The translations under genes were made by a program, and so were the position numbers. From Microcystis aeruginosa W13-11 (GTDB lineage Bacteria > Cyanobacteriota > Cyanobacteriia > Cyanobacteriales > Microcystaceae): DNA of 47,523 bases. Shown piece by piece: positions 41,599 through 47,523 of this stretch (positions are counted from its first letter, which is position 1; each line of letters opens with the position of its first letter). Location of the stretch: positions 1 to 47,523 of the forward strand of contig JAADBR010000012.1 in NCBI GenBank assembly GCA_009995705.1, given 5' to 3'. The notes under the pieces were generated by a model. The model saw only the letters and a program-made list of their open reading frames with translations, searched no databases and had not been told where the DNA came from.

Positions 41599-42399
41599 CT
41601 AGTTTATCGCATTGTTTTTCGATAGGCGATCGAGATAATCGAGACTCGATCGGGGATAATCTGGTGGTGTCATGGCATCGTAGAAGGAGACTTTACCCCC
41701 GTAGGCACGCCGGAGATTAAAATCAGTTAAGACCTTAGATCGTTGATCGGCGAGGATCAATTCTTTATTTAAGAGGATTAAATCAGCAAAATGGGTAATA
41801 GATTCGCCTAAATCATGGTTAACCACCATGACAATTTTATTTTCTTGAGCTAACTCACCAAAGATATTAAAAAGAATCCCCTCGGTTTTTTGATCTACCC
41901 CAACGAAAGGTTCATCAAAACAGAAAATCTCCGCTTCTTGGGCCAAAGATCTGGCTAAAAAGACTCTTTGCTGTTGTCCTCCCGACAACTGACCGAGGGG
42001 ACGATGGCGTAAATCAGCCATTTCCACCCGTTCTAGGGCATTTAAAGCTTGTTGACGACTAATGTGGGAAAAAGGACGAAACCAACCCGTTTTTCTGACT
42101 CTTCCCATCATGACCACATCCCAAGCACTGACCGGATAGGTCCAGTCGATTTGAGATCTTTGGGGAACATAAGCGACTTTATCCAGCTGTTGCTGTAGAG
42201 ATTGCCCTTGATAGTTAACGCTTCCCTGTTGTACGGGAATTAATCCTAGCATGGCTTTGATCAGGGTACTTTTGCCCGCACCGTTGGGACCGATAATACC
42301 GGTTAATCGTCGCGGATAAATTTTCAGGGTGATATCCCGTAGGGCTTCCACACCGCGATAATATACTCCCAGATGACTAACTGTAATTGTCCTTTGCAT
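41599..42399 (-). CDS. Metal-type ABC transporter ATP-binding protein
   Basis: A 266-residue ABC ATPase: Walker A GPNGAGKST (about 36-44), Q-loop VPQRSQIDW, signature LSGGQQQR, Walker B IFCFDEP and the H-loop VNHD. The sequence around the Q-loop resembles the Mn/Zn/chelated-metal import ATPases (ZnuC/MntB-like). No permease or binding-protein gene is adjacent in this window, so the substrate cannot be confirmed. Upstream of DUF3119 on the same strand with a 39-base gap. Confidence 0.88.
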   Translation of the reverse strand: MQRTITVSHLGVYYRGVEALRDITLKIYPRRLTGIIGPNGAGKSTLIKAMLGLIPVQQGSVNYQGQSLQQQLDKVAYVPQRSQIDWTYPVSAWDVVMMGRVRKTGWFRPFSHISRQQALNALERVEMADLRHRPLGQLSGGQQQRVFLARSLAQEAEIFCFDEPFVGVDQKTEGILFNIFGELAQENKIVMVVNHDLGESITHFADLILLNKELILADQRSKVLTDFNLRRAYGGKVSFYDAMTPPDYPRSSLDYLDRLSKNNAIN

Positions 42400-42493
42400 A
42401 GTTGTTACCCTGAGTCTCCAGTTCTAGCATAGCTAAAAATGAGACAATTATGAAGCAACCATGAAAAGATTATGAAAGATAGTCGGGGTGAGA

Positions 42494-43828
42494 TTAATCG
42501 CCACTCAGTAAAGCTTCCACGAATTCGTAACTGGAAAAAGGCCGCAGATCCTCGATTCCTTCCCCGGCACCGACAAAGCGAATCGGTAGGTTAAGCTGAC
42601 GCGCTACGGCAAGGGCAACACCCCCTTTAGCTGTACCATCGATTTTAGTCAGGATCACGCCGCTTAATTGGGCAGCTTCCGAGAAAACTTCTGCTTGTCG
42701 CAGGCCGTTTTGTCCTAAAGTGGCATCGAGAACTAGAAGGGATTCCACCACGGCACTCTCGGCTTTTTTGTCGATAATGCGGCGAATTTTGCTTAATTCT
42801 GCCATTAAGTTCTTTTTATTCTGCAATCTTCCCGCCGTATCCACTAAGAGTAATTCTATCTCCCTGGATTTAGCGGCTTCGATACCATCGTACACCACGG
42901 CGGCTGGGTCGGTATTTTTGCCCGGGTTGGCAATGACTTCGACTTGCGATCGCTCTCCCCAAACTTTCACCTGTTCCACGGCAGCGGCACGAAAGGTGTC
43001 GGCAGCGGCAATTATACAGCTATAGCCAGATTGTTTAGATAAATGGGCTAATTTGCCGATAGTCGTTGTTTTACCAACTCCGTTAACTCCTGTGAGCATC
43101 CAGATATTTAATTTGCCCTTTTCTGGCTCAAAACCGGGGTTGCTATAATTAGCTAAAGGTGCATCCAAAATCTTGCGGATAATTTCTTTGAGATATTCGA
43201 TCGCTTTTTCGGGGGGCAGAGCTTCCTGTTTTAGCTTATTTTGGAGGGTAGTGATAATATAATCGGTGGCATCTACCCCCACATCGGCCTGAAGCAATAA
43301 AGCTTCGATTTCCTCCACTGCGTCTTGATTGAGAGGACCCTGACCGACCACGGCCTTAAGCTGATTGACCAAGCTGCGGCGCGTTTTGCCCAAACCCTGA
43401 CGCAATTTTTTTAACCAGGTGATTTCTTCTTCCGAAACGTCCTCTGCTTGTCTTCCCTGATTGGCTAAAACTTTGGCCGACCAGATAAAATCTTCATCCA
43501 GTTCTGTGGGGGTTTCAATGGCGGTTTCTTTGAGAATTTCGAGGCGATCGGATTTTTTCAGCCATGCGGGAGTATTATCCTCGGTTTCTTCTTCTTTAAC
43601 TGGTTCTTGCTCTTGCGGAGGTTCCGTTTCAGCAATAGATGTTTCAGGGGTTTCGCTCACGACGGCCTCGGCCATGGCTTTTTTCTCTTGAATATTTTTA
43701 AAGGCTTTTTTGGCCCAATCTAAATACTCTTCCTGACTGGTTGCCTCGCTGGGGGTTTCCTCTACGGGTGCAGGGGGTGCTTGTTCTTGTTCGGTTTGGA
43801 CTTTCTGACGACGGAACCAGTTAAACAT
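42494..43828 (-). CDS. ftsY: Signal recognition particle receptor FtsY
   Basis: A 444-residue protein. An acidic Glu/Pro-rich A domain (residues about 10-120) is followed by the NG GTPase domain: GVNGVGKTTTIGKLAHL (G1), DTFRAAAVEQ, DTAGRLQNK, and TKIDGTAKGG. FtsY docks ribosome-SRP complexes at the membrane. The N-terminus MFNWFRRQK is basic and amphipathic, as in membrane-targeting FtsY forms. Confidence 0.96.
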   Translation of the reverse strand: MFNWFRRQKVQTEQEQAPPAPVEETPSEATSQEEYLDWAKKAFKNIQEKKAMAEAVVSETPETSIAETEPPQEQEPVKEEETEDNTPAWLKKSDRLEILKETAIETPTELDEDFIWSAKVLANQGRQAEDVSEEEITWLKKLRQGLGKTRRSLVNQLKAVVGQGPLNQDAVEEIEALLLQADVGVDATDYIITTLQNKLKQEALPPEKAIEYLKEIIRKILDAPLANYSNPGFEPEKGKLNIWMLTGVNGVGKTTTIGKLAHLSKQSGYSCIIAAADTFRAAAVEQVKVWGERSQVEVIANPGKNTDPAAVVYDGIEAAKSREIELLLVDTAGRLQNKKNLMAELSKIRRIIDKKAESAVVESLLVLDATLGQNGLRQAEVFSEAAQLSGVILTKIDGTAKGGVALAVARQLNLPIRFVGAGEGIEDLRPFSSYEFVEALLSGD

Positions 43829-44148
43829 AGGAGAAACTAAACATAAAACTATTTATAGCGGTATTCGCTTGAGTGAGATACAGACAAAGTCTTGCCTAGA
43901 CTGACTTATAGCTTGTTGCAGTATACCTCATTCGACTGCATACCGCTATATCTAGTTTATCTTAACCCTTGAAGTGAGCAATTTTGATAGTTAGATTTTT
44001 AATTATAGATTTCTCCGCATTTTTTGCCAGAGGTTAAGGGAAAAATATGATCCGAGTAACTCAATTGATAGCCTTGCTCAAGGATAACTTTATCTCTTTT
44101 TAGGGAAATGCTGTATCCTAGAAAATAGAATAGGCAGGAGAGTCAAAA
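43829..44148. other. Gap before the Uma2 gene with a 97-bp MITE-like inverted repeat (43854-43950)
   Basis: Bases 43854-43950 begin tatagcggtat and end with its complement ataccgctata, and pairing continues imperfectly inward for about 30 bases. The middle is unrelated to any gene. It lies 26 bases upstream of the ftsY start and could affect its promoter. The remaining sequence is AT-rich and noncoding. Confidence 0.65.
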
Positions 44149-44736
44149 ATGTTAACCGCTACTGAAACTAAATATTATACTCCCGAAGAATATCTCGCCC
44201 TAGAGGAAACGTCCGAGGATAAAAATGAATATCGTCAAGGAGAAATTATCCCAATGGTAGGAGCAACAACTAATCACAATCAGATTTGTCTAAATTTTTG
44301 CCGTAATTTTCCCTTAAATATCAATAATCAAGATTATTATACCTACATGGAAACGGTGCGTTTATGGCTGTCAGATTATAGCATTTACACCTATCCCGAT
44401 GTAATGGTGATTAAAGGTCAACCTCTCTATCAAGGGAATAGTCAATCTAACGTGATCAATCCTTTAATTATTCTCGAAGTTCTCTCTAATTCCACCCAAG
44501 CTTATGATCGAGGAGATAAGTTTAAATTCTATCGTTCCTTGCCAACTTTTCAAGAATATATTCTGATTGCACAATCTAGTTATAGTGTAGAGCGTTACTA
44601 TAAACAAAAGGATGATCAATGGTTAGTTGATTTCCTCACGGGGGAAAATGCGGTTTTACAATTGCTGTCGGTAGATTGGCAGATTTCTTTGCAAGATTTA
44701 TATCAAAGAGTCAATTTCGACCTAGCAGAAACCTAA
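44149..44736 (+). CDS. Uma2-family (DUF820) putative nuclease
   Basis: A 195-residue protein of the Uma2 family: YTPEEYLALEETSEDKNEYR, then TYPDVMVIKGQ and LIILEVLSNSTQAYDRGDKFKFY. These carry the D...E-x-L pattern of a PD-(D/E)XK fold. The family is greatly expanded in cyanobacteria with no proven role. AGGCAGGAG upstream of the ATG is a good ribosome site. Confidence 0.9.
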   Translation: MLTATETKYYTPEEYLALEETSEDKNEYRQGEIIPMVGATTNHNQICLNFCRNFPLNINNQDYYTYMETVRLWLSDYSIYTYPDVMVIKGQPLYQGNSQSNVINPLIILEVLSNSTQAYDRGDKFKFYRSLPTFQEYILIAQSSYSVERYYKQKDDQWLVDFLTGENAVLQLLSVDWQISLQDLYQRVNFDLAET

Positions 44737-45249
44737 AATTAAGAGAAAGGTGAAAGAGAGTCGCTGTCAATAAAATCGTCATCTCATCAGCTTTTAAATA
44801 AATAGATAATCTTTTTTGGTATAAGTAGTTGGGCTCTTCTAGGTTCTGTGTGATCAGCTTAACTTACCATAGAAGCGATCAATCTTTGTGTCCCCTGTGT
44901 CTGGTGTGGTTCCTTCCACTCCCTCGCCAGCAGGACTGTATCTTAGAATACATTTTACCCACCAAATCCAAGAGAGTCGTAGTTGGACAAAAGTAAAGTT
45001 AACTGTGGGGTAAGGAGTCAGTCCTGATGAAAAAATTTTCACCACCAAAGATGAAAGAGGTTTCCTTCCCTACACCCCACACCCTACACCCTCTTTCAAA
45101 TCAGGAGTCGGTCGTCAGTAAGAATTGCGGTAATTTACATGTCTTAAGATAGACAACAGGGTAATGATTCGGTAGTAGTGGCGTAGCTCTCTTGCTTACC
45201 TGGTATGAATTGTGTAAAATATTTATTACTGAACTTCCCCCATACATAT
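44737..45249. other. Intergenic stretch with repeat fragments
   Basis: A 500-base noncoding stretch before the insertion element. Bases 45073-45112 are the reverse of the 'gaaagagggtgt...ggggtg' repeat at 34148-34170. Two minus-strand open frames here (44854-45048 and 45144-45398) have no protein features. The target site ATAT at 45246-45249 marks the element boundary. Confidence 0.5.
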
Positions 45250-45488
45250 CCCGCATTTCTCACAAACTGAGGAAAGAACCTAATTTGGAAGTTAAAAGTT
45301 GAGATTATTTTAAAATAAGAGAAAATTGTAAATTTGCGGCGTAAAAATTTAACCAAATTAGCTAAAAAGTTGCTCACGCACGGAAAAACTTGAGTCAATT
45401 AGGAAAATTTTGCAGCCCCGATCTGACTGAATTTTTCAGCAGCCATTTATCCAAATATTTAGTTTAGTTATTTTTCAGACTTTTAGAC

Positions 45489-46973
45489 TTATCCAGTGTC
45501 CGAAAGAGCTTGAATTCTCGAATAAGCTTCTGACCAGATATCTTGATAAGGGCAAGAACTAGCAATAGCGATTAAAATTCGTCTCACGCTAATTGTTATC
45601 CTGGCTCCCAATTTGAGGAGATTAAGACGAATGGTTCCTACTGTAGCTTTAGCCATAGAGGTTTTAGCTAAACAATGTTGACGAAAAGCCTGCATCAAAA
45701 CATAAGCCATTGAAGACAACCAGAGTCTGAGTTGATTACTGGCAAAAGTCTGGGCTGAAGTTCGGTCAGCAAATAAATCTAGTTGTTGTTCTTTAAGTCG
45801 ATTTTCCATCTCTCCCCTCGGACAATATTTATCTGTATAAAGTTTCGAGGGAGGAATTTTAGATGCAGGTAAAGAAGTGACAACATGACGAATTTTTAAG
45901 CCCTCACTTCCATAACAAACTTTAGTTACTACTCTCCTTTGACAACTCCATGACTTTTCGGTTCGGTAGCACAGAGAGCGAAACCAAGTCGAGTTCGGCA
46001 CTAAAGAAGGAACTTCTTCTAACTCTTCATTCTTCGCCAAAAGGGACTCCCTTAATTCAACAACTGGTTCAAGTCTTTGTTCATAATCCTTTTTGGCTTT
46101 CTCAATTGTATCTAAAGCTCTCAACTTTAATTGGTTATTAGTTGCCATAGCTATTACATAATCTACTTTTTGCTCATCCTCACAGAATTTCATTATCTCT
46201 TCACGACCATAAGCACTATCTGCACGAACTAGGATGTGGGTATCTGGCCAGTTTTCTCGGATTAGACCGATAACTCGCTGTAATTCTTCTAAGGCTCCCT
46301 CCGCTGGGTCTACATTAGAAGACCTCAGTTTAGCTACTAATAGGTGATGACCACAGAAAATGTATAAAGGGGCGTAACATACTCCTCGATAATACTTATT
46401 GAAGAACGCTCCTTCTTGGTTGCCATGGACTTGGTCATCTGTCACATCCAGGTCTAAAATAATACTTTTTGGCGGTTTTTGATAAGACTGGAAAAAAATA
46501 TCAACGAAAGCTTTTTCCAGTTTTTCAGGTAAGAGTTCTATTTTATGATAGCGACTTTTTTCTTGGTTAATAATAGTCTCTGGGCAATATTCTAATCGGT
46601 TGATGGTACTTTTCCCAGCTAATCCCCCTTGGTTTAACTCAATAAAGTTAAGCTTTTCTAAGGCTATAGCTAAAGCTGGGTCATGACGTAATTTATCATG
46701 GTCATTGACATCTTCATATCCTAAAATGATGCCATAAACTCTCTGTGCTAGTAAATGGTGAAGGGAATAATCTAGATAGGAGACATGACGATAATCTCGA
46801 AAGCATTCAGCAAATTGAGTGGTGATTTTTAACTTCTTGTCTAACTCTGCCATTAAGACAATCCCCGCGTCCGAGGTGATTTTACCTCCTTCAAAATTGG
46901 CGATTATGTTTCTTCCTTTTAACTGGCCAAAGTTGAATTGATTGGGGAGAGACTGGTCTGAACTAGGTGTCAT
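45489..46973 (-). CDS. IS1380-family DDE transposase
   Basis: A 494-residue transposase with the family's N-terminal pattern (FEGGKITSDAGIVLMAELDKK) and DDE triad regions: LDLDVTDDQVHG, LVRADSAYG, and RGEMENRLKEQQLDLF. No frameshift or stop is seen, so it may be active. It lies inside the inverted repeats of the element at 45250-47247, with about 220 and 260 noncoding bases on either side. Confidence 0.93.
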   Translation of the reverse strand: MTPSSDQSLPNQFNFGQLKGRNIIANFEGGKITSDAGIVLMAELDKKLKITTQFAECFRDYRHVSYLDYSLHHLLAQRVYGIILGYEDVNDHDKLRHDPALAIALEKLNFIELNQGGLAGKSTINRLEYCPETIINQEKSRYHKIELLPEKLEKAFVDIFFQSYQKPPKSIILDLDVTDDQVHGNQEGAFFNKYYRGVCYAPLYIFCGHHLLVAKLRSSNVDPAEGALEELQRVIGLIRENWPDTHILVRADSAYGREEIMKFCEDEQKVDYVIAMATNNQLKLRALDTIEKAKKDYEQRLEPVVELRESLLAKNEELEEVPSLVPNSTWFRSLCYRTEKSWSCQRRVVTKVCYGSEGLKIRHVVTSLPASKIPPSKLYTDKYCPRGEMENRLKEQQLDLFADRTSAQTFASNQLRLWLSSMAYVLMQAFRQHCLAKTSMAKATVGTIRLNLLKLGARITISVRRILIAIASSCPYQDIWSEAYSRIQALSDTG

Positions 46974-47066
46974 AAAATCGAACCTTTAAAAGCGCAAACA
47001 TAACTCAATTATAACTGATTTTAAAGCCAAGTTTTGAGGAATTTGTGACCCAGGTACAGTTTATTT

Positions 47067-47099
47067 AATTAATTTGCGTAAAGTTTACGCAAATTAATT
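47067..47099. repeat. 33-base perfect palindrome
   Basis: Arms aattaatttgcgtaaa and tttacgcaaattaatt flank one central g, all 16 pairs matching. A ccttttttct run follows on the plus strand, so it could terminate transcription running outward from the IS. It lies 94 bases upstream of the transposase start, where it could also be an operator or a transposase site. Confidence 0.75.
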
Positions 47100-47379
47100 C
47101 CTTTTTTCTCAAGTCTAATTGATGACGATGTCTTGTTAAATTCTCACAACACACTGTCGTTGGGGGAGCTGGGCTAAAATCGGGTTCAAATCTATACTGG
47201 GTAGGGCTTTCAGACACTCCATTCTCTTGCTTTGTGAGAAATGCAGGATATATACCACAATAGCTGGAAACCCTTATCCATCAATGGATACGCCTCCCTT
47301 AACTTTTCTTAATGTACCCATGTAATTTGTAACATTTCTTAATGGACAAGAATTCTCTCTATTTGCTAAAATGATAGCC

Positions 47380-47523
47380 ATGTATATAGAAAAAGTTCCT
47401 AACCGTAATTCCCCCCCCGCTGTTCTTCTTCGAGAGTCCTACAAAAGAAGGAGATCAAGTCAAAAAAAGAACCCTTGCCAATCTCTCAAAATTACCCGAT
47501 GATATTATCGACAATCTAAAACT
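47380..47523 (+). pseudogene. IS1634-type transposase, N-terminal part, frameshifted
   Basis: MYIEKVPNRNSPPAVLLRES starts at the ATG at 47380 and continues SYK in frame 1. The continuation EGDQVKKRTLANLSKLPDD is in a frame one base later, so one extra base (in the aaaaga run after 'tcctac') breaks the gene. The motif is typical of IS1634-type transposases. The window ends inside the gene. Confidence 0.75.

Larger units (their letters stand above)
45250..47247 (-). mobile_element. IS1380-family insertion sequence
   Basis: An about 2.0-kb unit with 17-base terminal inverted repeats: cccgcatttctcacaaa (45250-45266) and tttgtgagaaatgcagg (47231-47247), one mismatch. The direct repeat ATAT flanks both sides (45246-45249 and 47248-47251), a 4-base target duplication of the size used by this family. 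It contains one intact transposase gene. A 33-base palindrome lies between the transposase start and the right end. Confidence 0.7.

Noticed and set aside
44854..45398. Two minus-strand open frames before and across the IS end
   Set aside because: The second crosses the IS terminal repeat and neither has protein features.

Overview
The window is chromosomal DNA from a cyanobacterium. It carries apcD (allophycocyanin alpha-B), petG (cytochrome b6f), a Ycf33/DUF751 protein, cyanobacterial families such as DUF3086, DUF3119 and a fibrillin-like protein, and many copies of the HIP1 octamer GCGATCGC. Moderate AT richness, abundant insertion-sequence debris, short dispersed intergenic repeats and several toxin-antitoxin-type genes are most like Microcystis. 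That genus call is by recollection of its genome style, not by a search.

Layout. 1-687: ruined Sau3AI/MutH-type restriction endonuclease. 1.0-5.4 kb: housekeeping (hypothetical protein, tRNA-Asn, a pair of M16 peptidases, coaX). 5.4-12.2 kb: a surface-glycan cluster with two SDR nucleotide-sugar epimerases, a GtrA-GT2 fusion, a SAM methyltransferase and a 741-residue polytopic membrane protein. 12.2-25 kb: ordinary core genes (tRNA-Ala, mtnD, petG, a phosphoesterase, trmB, a thioredoxin-TPR protein, glgA, a D,D-carboxypeptidase, gor, an SPFH protein, apcD). 25.3-33.3 kb: an accessory island with an exported TPR-CHAT protein, a DUF4258/DUF2283 pair whose DUF4258 half is broken, a Doc/AbrB-type module flanked by two damaged copies of the same segment, a VapC/PIN module and several unrecognised proteins. 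33.4-43.8 kb: core genes again (ycf33-like, rbfA, a GH3 NagZ-like enzyme, an LpxB-related protein, tsaE, trm1, DUF3086, DUF3119, an ABC ATPase, ftsY), separated by hairpin-forming repeats and two MITE-like elements. 44-47.5 kb: a Uma2-family nuclease, a complete IS1380-type element with identifiable ends, and the frameshifted start of an IS1634-type transposase cut by the window edge.

How the genes work together. The genes at 6825-12172 are closely spaced and co-directional. They look like one transcription unit that makes a modified sugar, loads it on a lipid carrier and uses it at the membrane. The island at 28.4-31.9 kb has been rebuilt by duplication, deletion and small mutations around addiction-type modules. 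Besides these two regions, the least explained features are a long inverted-repeat RNA candidate upstream of tsaE and the exported TPR-CHAT protein.
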